Assembly (NCBI GenBank): GCA_963764315.1
Contig: CAVXSB010000004.1
Location: forward strand, 62,001-126,000
DNA from: DATLWN01 sp963764315
GTDB lineage: Bacteria; Pseudomonadota; Zetaproteobacteria; Mariprofundales; Mariprofundaceae
Reading direction: 5' to 3'
DNA length: 64,000 nucleotides
The position numbers were made by a program, and so were the translations under genes. Of the stretch, positions 1 to 8,529 are shown piece by piece. The number at the start of each line of letters is the position of its first letter. The stretch's first letter is position 1. Below the pieces are notes generated by a model, which saw nothing but the letters and a program-made list of their open reading frames with translations, ran no database searches and was not told the DNA's origin.

Positions 1-150
1 GACCACCAGTCCCGGGAACAGCGGCCGGTTGGATAGCGGCAGCAGCGTCAGGTAGGGTGGCAGCGCCTCGCTGGCCACGGCGACGCTGCTCTCGTTGGAC
101 TTGGCCGCATGCGGGTCGATGATCTCGGGATCGTGGGTGGTATCATTCAT
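1..150 (-). CDS. Lon-like ATP-dependent protease, N-terminal fragment (runs off window)
   Basis: Only the first 50 codons are in the window; the gene continues beyond base 1. It starts with ATG at 150, preceded by the purine-rich AGCAGGG. After a polar lead of about 30 residues comes LTLLPLSNRPLFPG, which resembles the first strand of the Lon substrate-binding (LAN) domain, usually written LPLRN..LFPG. Lon is a cytoplasmic AAA+ serine protease for misfolded proteins. It diverges from htpX, another membrane-quality-control protease, with about 100 bases between the starts for both promoters. The assignment rests on this one motif, so a LAN-domain-only protein is also possible. Confidence 0.55.
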   Translation of the reverse strand, partial: MNDTTHDPEIIDPHAAKSNESSVAVASEALPPYLTLLPLSNRPLFPGLVV

Positions 151-252
151 CCCTGCTATGTAAGGCCAAAGGGGCCCTGGTTTCAAGGCTTGAATTTTCG
201 CCGTGCAACATCCACATTGACGGGCAATAGCACTGCACACCGGAGGACGGTT

Positions 253-1179
253 ATGCATGGGTTTAAGGGCATCTTCCTGCTGATCATTGCCAACTTCCTG
301 ATCTTCCTGACCCTGTCGATCACCGGCAATATCCTGATCCATGCCGTGCTGCCCGCATTCGGTATCGACCTGCGCGGCTCCATCACCACCACGCAGTTCG
401 CCTGGGCCGCGGTATTCGGCTTCGGCGGCGCCTTCATCTCCCTGCTGATGTCCAAGCCGATGGCCAAGCGCATGTACAAGATGCAGCAGGTGACGAGCCC
501 GGTCACGGCCAAGGAAAAGCTGGTATACAACACCGTGCAGGAGCTGGCGCGGCGCGATGGCGTGCGCATGCCGGAGGTCTGGGTGTACTGGGACGATACC
601 CCCAACGCCTTTGCCACCGGCCCGGGCAGTAACCATTCGATGGTGGCGGTATCCTCGGGACTGGTGAACGCCCTCGGCGACGACGAGGTGCAGGCCGTGC
701 TGGCGCACGAGATGGGTCATGTCAGCAACGGCGATATGGTCGCCACCACCCTGCTTCAGGGGCTGATGAACACCTTCGTCTATTTCCTGGCCGGCTTCAT
801 CGCGCGCATCGCCGCCAGCGCCGGCTCACGCGACAACGAGCCGAACATGCTGGTGTATTTCATCGTCGACATCGTGCTGCAGATCCTGTTCTCGATCCTG
901 GCCATGATCGTCGTCATGTGGCATTCCCGCCGCCGCGAGTTTCGCGCCGACGCGCATGCCGCAAAGCACTACGGCGCTGATGCCATGATCCGTGCCCTGC
1001 AGAAGATCGAGGCCATCGCCCAGCGCACCGAACCGGCCGAGGAACAACAACAGCGCGGCGGCCTGGCGCCGCAGGACGCCCTGGCCACCCTGAAGATCCA
1101 CGGCGGCATGGCCGGCCTGTTCGCCAGCCACCCGCCGACCGAGGCGCGCATCGCCGCGCTGCGCCACCTGCGCCCCTAG
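253..1179 (+). CDS. htpX: HtpX, membrane zinc metalloprotease
   Basis: The 308-residue protein matches the HtpX (M48B) family, whose members are about 290 residues. Two N-terminal hydrophobic segments (about residues 7-35 and 47-66) precede the zinc motif HEMGH at 152-156. Two more hydrophobic stretches follow (about 165-190 and 200-225), then a conserved EFRAD segment carrying the third zinc ligand. HtpX degrades damaged inner-membrane proteins with its active site facing the cytoplasm. The ATG at 253 was chosen because GGAGG lies 6 bases upstream; an in-frame ATG at 109 would add 48 unrelated residues. The gene ends 12 bases before the CinA-like gene, so the two may be co-transcribed. Confidence 0.95.
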   Translation: MHGFKGIFLLIIANFLIFLTLSITGNILIHAVLPAFGIDLRGSITTTQFAWAAVFGFGGAFISLLMSKPMAKRMYKMQQVTSPVTAKEKLVYNTVQELARRDGVRMPEVWVYWDDTPNAFATGPGSNHSMVAVSSGLVNALGDDEVQAVLAHEMGHVSNGDMVATTLLQGLMNTFVYFLAGFIARIAASAGSRDNEPNMLVYFIVDIVLQILFSILAMIVVMWHSRRREFRADAHAAKHYGADAMIRALQKIEAIAQRTEPAEEQQQRGGLAPQDALATLKIHGGMAGLFASHPPTEARIAALRHLRP

Positions 1180-1191
1180 GATGCGTGCACG

Positions 1192-1917
1192 ATGAAGCAT
1201 CAGACCGCGGCCATCCTGGTCATCGGCAACGAGGTATTGTCCGGTCGCACACGCGATGCGAACGCCTGGCTGGCCGCCCAGCGCCTGTTCGAGCACGGCT
1301 GCCGGCTAGAGGAGATCGCCGTGGTGCCGGACCGCATGGCGGCCATCGTCGATACCCTGAACCGGCTGCGCGGACAATACGATGCGGTGATCACCAGCGG
1401 CGGCATCGGCCCGACCCACGACGACATCACCATGGCGGCGGTGGCCGCAGCCTTCGGCGTCGGCCTGGTCGAGGACGAGGCGATCTTGCACATCATGGCC
1501 GAACGCTTCGCCCCGGAAGGGCTCAGCGAATCACGCCGTCGCATGGCCCTGATTCCCGAGGGTGCGGCGCTCATCCGCTGCGAAAAGACCATCGCCCCCG
1601 GAGCGCATATCGACAATGTGTATGTGCTGGCCGGCGTGCCGGAGATTTTTGACTCGCAGCTGGAAGGCATCCTGCAGGATTTCGGCGGCCAGCCCTACCT
1701 GCGGCGCGAGATCGAAGCGCCGGTACGCGAGAGCCTTTTCGCACGCGAACTGGCAGCCATCCAGGACCGGTTCGCGGATGTAGAGATCGGCTCGTATCCC
1801 AGCCACAGCACGCCGGCGCCTGCCGGCAAGATCTGCCTCAGCGGCCAGAACGCGGCACGCCTGGACGAGGCGGCATCGGCGGTGCGCTCGCTGCTGGCAT
1901 CATTGCCGACGCCTTAG
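1192..1917 (+). CDS. CinA-like MoaB/MogA-fold (molybdopterin-binding domain) protein
   Basis: The 241-residue protein has the N-terminal domain of competence/damage-inducible protein CinA. It contains the VIGNEVLSG start and the GGIGPTHDD loop (around residues 69-77) typical of MoCF-binding folds. It lacks the C-terminal nicotinamide-nucleotide amidase domain of full CinA, so it belongs with the stand-alone YfaY-like group. The biochemical role of this group is not well settled; ADP-ribose or NMN-related hydrolysis has been proposed for relatives. It follows htpX by 12 bases and converges on the GNAT gene at 1937. Confidence 0.85.
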   Translation: MKHQTAAILVIGNEVLSGRTRDANAWLAAQRLFEHGCRLEEIAVVPDRMAAIVDTLNRLRGQYDAVITSGGIGPTHDDITMAAVAAAFGVGLVEDEAILHIMAERFAPEGLSESRRRMALIPEGAALIRCEKTIAPGAHIDNVYVLAGVPEIFDSQLEGILQDFGGQPYLRREIEAPVRESLFARELAAIQDRFADVEIGSYPSHSTPAPAGKICLSGQNAARLDEAASAVRSLLASLPTP

Positions 1918-1936
1918 AACCTTTTCACCGAAGCGA

Positions 1937-2467
1937 TCAGCCCGGCCGGCTAACCTCGAGGATCGGAATCAGGCGCATCGGCTGGATCGGCGCATCGGAA
2001 AGGCGCTTTTCCACCGCCACCTCGTCACAATCGGCGAACTTTTCGCAGTGCACGCACACCGTCCAAACCTTATGCGGCAGCGTCTCCTTCGGCACCTGCG
2101 CATAGCCCAGGCGGGTGAAGAAGCCCGGCACATAGGTCAGCGCGAAGATGCGCGCCACGCCAAGCCCGGCCGCCCATTTCTCCGCCGCCTCGATCATCAG
2201 CCGTCCGACCTGCTTGTGCTGGTGGTCCGGGCGCACGACCAGCGAACGGATCTCCGCCAGATTCGAGCCGTAGATGTGCAGCGCCGTCGTGCCCACCAGC
2301 GCCCCATCGTACTCGGCGACGACGATCTCCTGCAGGTGCTGGTACAGATCGTCGTGGGTGCGCGGCAGGATGATGCCCTTGTCGGCAAAGGGCTGCAGCA
2401 GATCGTGGATGGGGCCGACGTCGTCCGTCTCGGCCACGCGTACGGTGATGCGGTGCGGCGCGCTCAT
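1937..2467 (-). CDS. GNAT N-acetyltransferase, short N-acetylglutamate synthase type
   Basis: The 176-residue protein is a single GNAT domain. The acetyl-CoA region reads SLVVRPDHQHKQVGRLM, a variant of the V-x-P-x-x-(Q/R)-x-x-G-x-G/A signature. The C-terminal half has FALTYVPGFFTRLGY and a WTVCVHC segment, typical of the short ArgA-like N-acetylglutamate synthases found outside enterobacteria, which lack the kinase-like domain. It would acetylate glutamate at the entry to arginine synthesis. The start codon overlaps the recN stop by 4 bases (ATGA), so it is translated from the recN message. Substrate is inferred from family resemblance only. Confidence 0.8.
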   Translation of the reverse strand: MSAPHRITVRVAETDDVGPIHDLLQPFADKGIILPRTHDDLYQHLQEIVVAEYDGALVGTTALHIYGSNLAEIRSLVVRPDHQHKQVGRLMIEAAEKWAAGLGVARIFALTYVPGFFTRLGYAQVPKETLPHKVWTVCVHCEKFADCDEVAVEKRLSDAPIQPMRLIPILEVSRPG

Positions 2468-4128
2468 GCCGAAAGCTCACGGCCCCGAGCCAGCATCTGG
2501 CCGGCATGGGCAAGGCTCTGCGCATCGGCGCCGCCGAGCATGCGCGCCATTTCGGCCAGGCGCTCGTCCTCGTCCAGCACCTCGATGCGGGTGACGGTAC
2601 GCTCGCCCTCACGCTTGGCGATGCGCACCTGCTGGCCCGCGCAGGCCGCCACCTGCGGCAAATGCGAGACCACCAGCACCTGCCGCTCCCGCCCCATGGC
2701 CGCCAACAGCTCGCCGACGCACCAGGCCGTCTCGCCGCCGATGCCGACATCGACCTCGTCGAATACCGCCACCTGCGGCGCCTGGGCCAGCGCCCCGCAA
2801 CCCTTCAGGGCCAGCACGAAACGCGACATCTCGCCGCCCGAAGCAATCGCTGCCAGCTCGCGAAATGGCTCGCCCGGATTCGAGGCCGCCATGAAGCGCA
2901 CCGTATCCACGCCGTGCTCGGTCCATGTTGCCGTATCCGCACCGCCCTCGACGTCGATGCGCACCTGCATACCCTTCAGCGACAGCCGGTCGAGGAAGGG
3001 GCGCAACCTTTGCACCAGCCCATCCGCCGCCTGCCGTCTGGCTTCGCTCAACGCCCCGGCCGCCTCCGTATAGGCCGCGGCGGCATCGGCAAGCTCGGTA
3101 CGCAGGCCATCCTCGTCCCAGGCCGCCGTATCCAGAGCGGAAAGCTGCGCCTCCCACTGAGCCATCAACGCCATCAGTCCTTCCTCGTCGGTCTGATGAC
3201 GGCGTAGCGCATCGTGCAGGTCCATCAACCGCGTCTCCGCCGCACGCAGCGCCTCTTCGTCGAAGGAGGCGTCCATGGCATGGCGCAGCCGGTGCGCCAC
3301 CTCGCCCAGCAGGGCATCCATTTGCTGCAGCAGCTCCGCCCCCTCGGCGAGCTCCGGGCGGTAATCGGCGACGTCGTCGACGGCATGCCTGGCCCCTGCC
3401 AAAAGCGTGCGCGCATCCGGTTCCCCGTCCTCCAGCAGTGCCAGGGCACGTGCCGCCGATTCCTGAATCTGCGCATAATGCCGACCCTGATCGACCTCGA
3501 CCTGCAGCGATTCGCCGACCCCCGGCTCGATGCCGATGCCGGTCAAACGCTCCAGCTCGTCGCGCATCCACTGCTCCTGGCGGCCGGTGTCCGAACGCTC
3601 GGATTGCCATGCGGCCAGCCGCTCATCGGCCCGGCGCCAGCGCCCGTAGGCCGCCGCCACCGCTTCCAGCAGATTCCCATCGAGGCCGGCATCGATCACC
3701 CGACGCTGGAATTCCGGGCGCAGCAGCGCCTGATGTTCGTGCTGGCCGTGCAGGTCGAGCACGAGATCGCCGATCTGCTGCAGCAGGCGCATGGGTGCCG
3801 GGGTGCCGTTGACATAGGCACTGGACTTGCCGTCGGCCTTGACGACACGACGCAGGATCAGCGCCTCGTCGGCCTCGATGTCCTGCGCCGCCAACAGAGA
3901 ATCGAGGCGATCGTCGGTAAGGTTCAGGGTGGCAACGACCTCGGCCTGCCTGGCGCCGAAGCGAACCCAGTCCTGGCTGGCGCGGGCCCCGAAGGCCGCG
4001 CCCAGCGCGTCGACGAGAATGGACTTGCCGGCGCCGGTCTCGCCGGTGAATACGGTCATGCCCGACCCCAGGTTCAGCCTGGCCTCGTCGATCAGCGCGA
4101 ACTCGCGCACGAGCAGCTCGCTCAGCAT
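2464..4128 (-). CDS. recN: RecN, DNA double-strand break repair SMC-like ATPase
   Basis: At 554 residues this is the normal RecN length. The N-terminus has FALIDEARL then Walker A GETGAGKS near residues 29-36. A long, charged, coiled-coil-like middle follows, and the C-terminal half has the ABC signature ASGGEMSR followed by Walker B VAVFDEVDVGIGG. RecN gathers broken DNA ends and works with RecA in the cytoplasm. It lies 9 bases downstream of nadK and overlaps the acetyltransferase gene by 4 bases, the common nadK-recN arrangement of proteobacteria. Confidence 0.96.
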   Translation of the reverse strand: MLSELLVREFALIDEARLNLGSGMTVFTGETGAGKSILVDALGAAFGARASQDWVRFGARQAEVVATLNLTDDRLDSLLAAQDIEADEALILRRVVKADGKSSAYVNGTPAPMRLLQQIGDLVLDLHGQHEHQALLRPEFQRRVIDAGLDGNLLEAVAAAYGRWRRADERLAAWQSERSDTGRQEQWMRDELERLTGIGIEPGVGESLQVEVDQGRHYAQIQESAARALALLEDGEPDARTLLAGARHAVDDVADYRPELAEGAELLQQMDALLGEVAHRLRHAMDASFDEEALRAAETRLMDLHDALRRHQTDEEGLMALMAQWEAQLSALDTAAWDEDGLRTELADAAAAYTEAAGALSEARRQAADGLVQRLRPFLDRLSLKGMQVRIDVEGGADTATWTEHGVDTVRFMAASNPGEPFRELAAIASGGEMSRFVLALKGCGALAQAPQVAVFDEVDVGIGGETAWCVGELLAAMGRERQVLVVSHLPQVAACAGQQVRIAKREGERTVTRIEVLDEDERLAEMARMLGGADAQSLAHAGQMLARGRELSA

Positions 4129-4137
4129 GGAATGATC

Positions 4138-4986
4138 CTATTCGCCGGCGTGGCCGGCCCACAGCAGCTTGGAGCGCAAGACCTCGAAGTAATGCCGCTC
4201 CGGCAGGTAGGCCAGCGACACGGTGCCGGCGCCGTGGACGCGGATGCGATCGCCGACGCATAGCTCGTGGTGCACCTGCCCGTCCAGGTTCAGCGCCGCC
4301 GGCGCCGGACTCTCGGTCAGCCTGAGCTCGATCGCATCCGTGGCGGGCAACACCACCGGCCGGTTGGACAGGATATGCGGACAGATTGGCACCACGCTGA
4401 TCGCCGCCACGTCCGGATGCACGATCGGACCGCCGGCCGACAAGGCATAGGCGGTGGAGCCGGCGGGGGTGGCGAGCACCAGGCCGTCGGCGCGCAGGCG
4501 GAACACGAATTGGTCGCGCACGTGCATCTCGAACTCGATCATGCGCGGGTGGTCGTTGCGCTGCAGCACGACGTCGTTGATGGCATAGCCGGATTCGAGT
4601 GCCTGACCGTCCCGCCAGGCCTGCGCCTGCAGGCTGAAATGCGTCTTGATCTTGGCGCTTCCGTCGAGCACAAGCGCCACCGCCTCGCGCATGGAGCCGG
4701 CAGCGGCCTCGGTCAGGAAGCCGAGCCGGCCGAGATTGATGCCGAGGATCGGCGTGTCGTGACCGATGAAGCGCCGGGCCACGTGCAGCAACGTGCCGTC
4801 GCCGCCCAGCACCACCATCAGATCCACATGGCTGGGCATTTCGGACAGCGGCAGATCGGCAAAGCCGGGCACGGTGTCGTCGACGAGCACGCCGTGCCCC
4901 TGGCCGCGCAACCAGTCGATCAGCTCCCGTGCCAGGGACTCGGCACGCGCATCATCCGGCTTGGCGCTGACGCCGATGGTGCGCAC
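4138..4986 (-). CDS. nadK: NAD kinase
   Basis: The 282-residue protein carries the NAD kinase signatures GGDGTLL (about residues 61-67) and NLGRLGFLTE, followed by the ATPAGSTAY segment that binds NAD. It phosphorylates NAD to NADP in the cytoplasm. It starts with GTG at 4986, directly abutting the TAG stop of the upstream cytochrome gene (no spacer), so translation is probably coupled. The nadK-recN order is conserved in many proteobacteria. Confidence 0.96.
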   Translation of the reverse strand: MRTIGVSAKPDDARAESLARELIDWLRGQGHGVLVDDTVPGFADLPLSEMPSHVDLMVVLGGDGTLLHVARRFIGHDTPILGINLGRLGFLTEAAAGSMREAVALVLDGSAKIKTHFSLQAQAWRDGQALESGYAINDVVLQRNDHPRMIEFEMHVRDQFVFRLRADGLVLATPAGSTAYALSAGGPIVHPDVAAISVVPICPHILSNRPVVLPATDAIELRLTESPAPAALNLDGQVHHELCVGDRIRVHGAGTVSLAYLPERHYFEVLRSKLLWAGHAGE

Positions 4987-5268
4987 CTAGTGTTTCCCCT
5001 TCCAATCCTTGGGCTGCTTGTGGCACAGGAAGCACTGTTCGCCCTTCACATGCCTCTTCGGTTGCGGGCGCACGCCATTCGGGCCGTGACAGCTCATACA
5101 CTGGGCGCGGGACGTGGCGTTCTGGTGAATGGCATCGTTCGGAGTCGCCTTGGTCGTCTTTTTGCCGCCGGTAAGCACCAGGGTCAGCACCACCGTCGCC
5201 ACCAGGGCCAGGAAGATGGCGTCCCTCTTTCCCGGTTTCCATGCCGGTTTCTTTTCCGCCGTCTCCAT
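4987..5268 (-). CDS. Small membrane-anchored diheme c-type cytochrome
   Basis: The 93-residue protein has a basic N-terminus, one membrane segment (about residues 15-33) and two CxxCH heme sites, CMSCH and CFLCH, near the C-terminus with a lysine-rich tail. This layout fits a membrane-anchored electron-transfer protein with periplasmic hemes. The ATG at 5268 has GAGGGG about 6 bases upstream; an in-frame upstream start at 5364 lacks such a site. The stop touches the nadK start. I cannot tie it to a named cytochrome family; its redox partner is unknown. Confidence 0.8.
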   Translation of the reverse strand: METAEKKPAWKPGKRDAIFLALVATVVLTLVLTGGKKTTKATPNDAIHQNATSRAQCMSCHGPNGVRPQPKRHVKGEQCFLCHKQPKDWKGKH

Positions 5269-5450
5269 CCGCCACCCCTCGTCCAAAGCTTGCCCGGCGC
5301 CAGACATTCGATCGTGCATGCGCCGGCAGGGCCTAGTAGTATGCCAAACGCTGGCGCGACGCAAGCGGATCGGTTGCTAACCCTATTTCGTTAACGGTTG
5401 ATCCGAAACGGCGTCGCCCCCAACTTGGAACAAACACGCATCCATTCGAC

Positions 5451-5456
5451 TACAAT
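5451..5456 (+). promoter_or_regulatory. Possible -10 box of the sodB promoter
   Basis: TACAAT, a five-of-six match to the sigma-70 -10 hexamer, lies 32 bases before the sodB start in the gap between the divergent cytochrome gene and sodB. The best upstream -35-like hexamer (TTGGAA at 5425) is 20 bases away, which is too far for a typical promoter, so this is tentative. Confidence 0.3.
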
Positions 5457-5487
5457 GCGAACACCACCGAACCAGGAGGAACCCCCC

Positions 5488-6066
5488 ATGTCTTTCGAAC
5501 TGCCGCCACTGCCCTATGCCCAGGACGCGCTGGAGCCCCACATCTCGGCCGAGACCCTCGAGTACCATTACGGTAAGCACCACAACACCTACGTGACCAA
5601 CCTGAACAAGCTGACCGAAGGCAGCGACAACGCCGGCAAGTCGCTGGAAGAAATCATCAAGACCGCCAGCGGCGGCCTGTTCAATAACGCTGCGCAGGTC
5701 TGGAACCATACCTTCTACTGGAACTGCCTGTCGCCGACCGGCGGCGGTGCCCCGACGGGTGCCCTGGCCGCCGCCATCGATGCCGCCTTCGGCAGCTTCG
5801 ATGCCTTCAAGGAGAAGTTCTCCACCTCCGCGGCCACGAACTTCGGCTCCGGCTGGACCTGGCTGGTCAAGGATGCCACAGGCTCGCTGGCCATCGTCAA
5901 CACCTCCAACGCCGGCTGCCCGATCACCGAGGGCGTGACGCCGGTGCTGACCTGCGATGTCTGGGAGCACGCCTACTACATCGACTACCGCAACGCGCGG
6001 CCGAAGTACGTCGAGGCCTTCTGGAATCTGGTCAACTGGGATTTCGCCGCCGCCAACTTCGGTTGA
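5488..6066 (+). CDS. sodB: Iron superoxide dismutase
   Basis: The 192-residue protein has the full Fe/Mn-SOD set: the EYHYGKHH segment near the N-terminus (first metal histidine), the WNHTFYWNCL segment, and the C-terminal DVWEHAYYIDY motif with the aspartate and histidine ligands. The length and the AAQVWNHTFYW context favour the iron form. It converts superoxide to peroxide and oxygen in the cytoplasm. The ATG at 5488 has AGGAGGA 8-9 bases upstream, so the longer open frame from 5398 is not used. It ends in a strong hairpin at 6087-6112. Confidence 0.96.
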   Translation: MSFELPPLPYAQDALEPHISAETLEYHYGKHHNTYVTNLNKLTEGSDNAGKSLEEIIKTASGGLFNNAAQVWNHTFYWNCLSPTGGGAPTGALAAAIDAAFGSFDAFKEKFSTSAATNFGSGWTWLVKDATGSLAIVNTSNAGCPITEGVTPVLTCDVWEHAYYIDYRNARPKYVEAFWNLVNWDFAAANFG

Positions 6067-6086
6067 GCCATCACACGCCACGGGAG

Positions 6087-6112
6087 AAGGGGTGGCCTGC
6101 CGGCCACCCCTT
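6087..6112 (+). terminator. Hairpin after sodB (terminator-like, no T run)
   Basis: An 11-base-pair perfect stem (AAGGGGTGGCC with its complement) closes a 4-base TGCC loop 20 bases after the sodB stop. No thymine run follows, so it may act as a weak terminator or as a 3' stabilising structure between sodB and the next gene. Confidence 0.55.
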
Positions 6113-6135
6113 CCTGCGGGACAGGGAAGGGTAAG

Positions 6136-6705
6136 ATGAAGCTGTTCACCAATCACCGGCTGACCATTCTCGCAGGCTTCGTGCTCGCTGCCATACTGAT
6201 CGGCGCCGGCATCGCCAAGAGCGGCCACGTGCCGAACGCCTACGATCTGGCCCGCTGGGGTCATTTCCTGGCCGGCATCACCTGGGTCGGCCTGCTTTAC
6301 TTCTTCAATTTCGTACAGGCCCCGGCACTCGCCGGCGTCTCGGCCGAGACCAAGGCCGAACTGTTCAAGCCATGCGGCATGGTACGCATGGCGCTGTGGT
6401 GGTTCCGCTGGGCGGCGATGGCCACGCTGGTCTTCGGCGGCATCCTGTACATGCACCTGGCCGCCACGGGCGCCGAGGGCTGGGACATCCGCATCGGCGC
6501 CACCCTGGCCATCATCATGTGGTTCAACGTCTGGTTCATCATCTGGCCGGCGCAGAAAAAGGTGGTCGGCATCGTCGAGGCTGCGGCCGAAGCGAAGGCT
6601 GCCGCCGCCCGGCGCGCCCTGATCGCCAGCCGCACCAATGTGCTGCTATCGATCCCAATGCTGTTCTTCATGGCCTCCAGCGCCCATTTCCCTATCTTCA
6701 ACTGA
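6136..6705 (+). CDS. PuuD-like (urate oxidase N-terminal domain) membrane protein
   Basis: The 189-residue protein has about four membrane segments and the conserved WGHFLAGITWVGLLYFFNF block seen in the membrane domain of urate hydroxylase PuuD. It lacks the C-terminal cytochrome c domain of full PuuD, so urate oxidation is not assured. Histidines and tryptophans within the membrane segments resemble heme-coordinating membrane proteins. It stands alone between sodB and a terminator at 6724, 69 bases after the sodB stop. Function unknown; family assignment by motif. Confidence 0.75.
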   Translation: MKLFTNHRLTILAGFVLAAILIGAGIAKSGHVPNAYDLARWGHFLAGITWVGLLYFFNFVQAPALAGVSAETKAELFKPCGMVRMALWWFRWAAMATLVFGGILYMHLAATGAEGWDIRIGATLAIIMWFNVWFIIWPAQKKVVGIVEAAAEAKAAAARRALIASRTNVLLSIPMLFFMASSAHFPIFN

Positions 6706-6723
6706 ACACCCAACGACGGATAG

Positions 6724-6750
6724 AGGGGCGCTTCGGCGCCCCTTTTTGTT
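6724..6750 (+). terminator. Rho-independent terminator with UUCG loop
   Basis: AGGGGCGC pairs perfectly with GCGCCCCT across a TTCG tetraloop, followed by TTTTTGTTT. It lies 18 bases after the stop of the PuuD-like gene and should end that transcript. Confidence 0.93.
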
Positions 6751-6775
6751 TCTGCCGCCCGAGCTTTGCTATGCT
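6746..6775 (+). promoter_or_regulatory. Putative sigma-70 promoter for the methyltransferase gene
   Basis: TTGTTT (6746-6751) and TATGCT (6770-6775) are separated by 18 bases and lie 27 bases before the start at 6802. The stretch TTTGCTATGCTG recurs at 7580-7591 in front of the DUF1451 gene, which supports a shared promoter type. Confidence 0.45.
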
Positions 6776-6801
6776 GAGCGACAATGCATGCCGGAGGCCG
6801 G

Positions 6802-7482
6802 ATGAACGATCCGTTGAGTGACGCCAAGATCATCGAGTCCTGGGAAAGCAATGCCCGGCCGTGGACTGCGGCGGTGCGCGATGGGCGCATCGAAAGCCGG
6901 CGGCGAGTCACCGACCGGGCCATCGTCGAGGCCGTGCTCGCCCGATCGCCGCGCTCGGTGCTCGACATGGGCTGCGGCGAGGGATGGCTTGTTCGCGAAC
7001 TCGCCCGAAACGATATCCATGCGGTCGGCGTAGACGTCATACCGGGGCTCATCGAAGCGGCTAGGCAGGCCGGTGGTGGCGATTTCCGCACGATGTCCTA
7101 CGAGGACATCGCGGCCGGAAGCCTCAACGTTTCGGTCGATGTTCTTGCCTGCAACTTCTCGCTGCTCGGCAAGGGCTCGGTCGAGGCCGTCTTCCGGGCG
7201 GCAAGGACTCTGCTGAACCCGCGCGGAGCCTTCGTCGTACAGACATTGCACCCGGTGATCGCCTGCGGCGGGCTGCCGTACCGGGACGGTTGGCGGGATG
7301 GCTCATGGGCCGGTTGCGGTGAGGGCTTCGGTAACCCGGCGCCATGGTATTTCAGGACGGTGGAAAGCTGGATGCGGCTGTTCGAGGACAACGGCTTTCG
7401 CATCCAGGAGATGCGTGAGCCCCTGCACCCGGAAACGCAGCAGCCGGCCTCCGTGATCTTCATCGGAGAACCGATCGGCTGA
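6802..7482 (+). CDS. Class I SAM-dependent methyltransferase
   Basis: The 226-residue protein has methyltransferase motif I as VLDMGCGEGWL (about residues 53-63), the acidic VGVDV strand 20 residues later, and the ACNFSLLGK segment in the motif IV position. The acceptor is not evident; the overall shape resembles small-molecule methyltransferases. The ATG at 6802 has GGAGG 5 bases upstream; another ATG at 6784 adds six residues without a ribosome site. It is a single-gene unit behind its own promoter-like sequence. Confidence 0.8.
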   Translation: MNDPLSDAKIIESWESNARPWTAAVRDGRIESRRRVTDRAIVEAVLARSPRSVLDMGCGEGWLVRELARNDIHAVGVDVIPGLIEAARQAGGGDFRTMSYEDIAAGSLNVSVDVLACNFSLLGKGSVEAVFRAARTLLNPRGAFVVQTLHPVIACGGLPYRDGWRDGSWAGCGEGFGNPAPWYFRTVESWMRLFEDNGFRIQEMREPLHPETQQPASVIFIGEPIG

Positions 7483-7559
7483 CCTGGATTCAGCATCGCC
7501 GCATCTGCAACCGAGCGGGCGGGCCGCAGGAAATGCAAGGCACGGCGAACGCTATTTTT

Positions 7560-7590
7560 TTCGATGCCACAAGCCCAATTTTGCTATGCT
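7560..7590 (+). promoter_or_regulatory. Putative promoter for the DUF1451 gene
   Basis: TATGCT at 7585-7590 sits within the same TTTGCTATGCTG block as the promoter at 6746-6775. A -35-like TTCGAT at 7560 is 19 bases upstream. The 181-base gap 7483-7663 holds no gene. Confidence 0.35.
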
Positions 7591-7663
7591 GGTACCAAGG
7601 GTATAAGGGAAGACAAACCTTCAAGCTGGGAATAACCCTGTCCGCATTTGCAGGAGATTCGCC

Positions 7664-8170
7664 ATGGAAAACAACAATCAGGACACGCGCAAGCTCGCAG
7701 AGCAGTACGATAAGCTTGCCGGAAAATTCAATGAACTCTACCTCGCAGGCAAGGCGCGTGGGCGCGATTCCATGTCAGCGGCCTTGGATAAGGCCCATGA
7801 GCAGCTGACCGCCCTCGGGGAGTTAAGCACGGAGCATGGGGAAGAATTGAAACGATCCCTTGCCCGCGACCTGGACCATACCATCTCCTTTGCCCAACAC
7901 CTGGGGGAAGAAGCCAAGGTGCGGTTGAACCCGGCACGATTGGGCGCAGGCGCACTCTCCTCGCTCTCCACGGCGCTGGAATTGACCGGCAATGCCCTGC
8001 ATTCCCTAAGCCATAAAACCAAAGAACCGCTGATCTATAAGACCGGCGAGATGACATCCGCCGGCACCTTGACCTGCCAGTCCTGCGGACAGCAAGTACA
8101 TCTCAAGGAAACGGGACATGTCCCGCCATGCCCCAAATGCAAGGGTACCGTGTTTCACAAGGGCTATTGA
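7664..8170 (+). CDS. DUF1451 (YbeL-like) zinc-ribbon protein
   Basis: The 168-residue protein has a charged helical N-terminal region (about residues 1-85) and a C-terminal zinc ribbon with two cysteine pairs, CQSC and CPKC (about 138-141 and 157-160). The ending HVPPCPKCKGTVFHKG matches the DUF1451/YbeL family. These are small cytoplasmic proteins of unknown function. AGGAG lies 8-9 bases before the ATG. It is followed 35 bases later by a small cytochrome gene on the same strand. Confidence 0.85.
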   Translation: MENNNQDTRKLAEQYDKLAGKFNELYLAGKARGRDSMSAALDKAHEQLTALGELSTEHGEELKRSLARDLDHTISFAQHLGEEAKVRLNPARLGAGALSSLSTALELTGNALHSLSHKTKEPLIYKTGEMTSAGTLTCQSCGQQVHLKETGHVPPCPKCKGTVFHKGY

Positions 8171-8205
8171 TTCCCGGGCACCGGTCGGGCGCAAGGAAGA
8201 CGCCC

Positions 8206-8481
8206 ATGGTGATCGCCCATGTTGCACGATCGGCGACCATCATGGGGTTGATCCTTACCCTGATGTTGCCGTGCAAGGCACTGGCGATCCCGGCCTTCTC
8301 GCGCCAGATCCACGCCGACTGCCGCACCTGCCATTTCCAGAGCATGGGCGCACTGAACGCCTACGGACGCGCCTTCATGCGTAACGGTTTCCAGGAGACC
8401 GAGCGCATGCGCAAACAGCGCCTGCAGCGGGAAAAGGCACAAAAGCAGAAACAGAAGAAGCCGGACAATACGAATCGCTGA
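8206..8481 (+). CDS. Small periplasmic c-type cytochrome, single CxxCH
   Basis: The 91-residue protein starts with a signal peptide (hydrophobic residues about 8-24, cleavage near ALA-IPAF). The mature part holds one heme site, CRTCH, in the context IPAFSRQIHADCRTCHF, then an NAYGRAF segment and a highly charged lysine/glutamine tail. The IPAF..Y..C..CH..F..LNA(F/Y)G pattern occurs at the start of larger multiheme proteins, so this may be a shortened relative. The ATG at 8206 has GGAAGA about 8 bases upstream. Function unknown beyond likely electron transfer. Confidence 0.7.
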   Translation: MVIAHVARSATIMGLILTLMLPCKALAIPAFSRQIHADCRTCHFQSMGALNAYGRAFMRNGFQETERMRKQRLQREKAQKQKQKKPDNTNR

Positions 8482-8529
8482 CGGGCCAAGGCGCTTTCCT
8501 TTGCGAAGCTCTGACCGTACCGTTCGCCC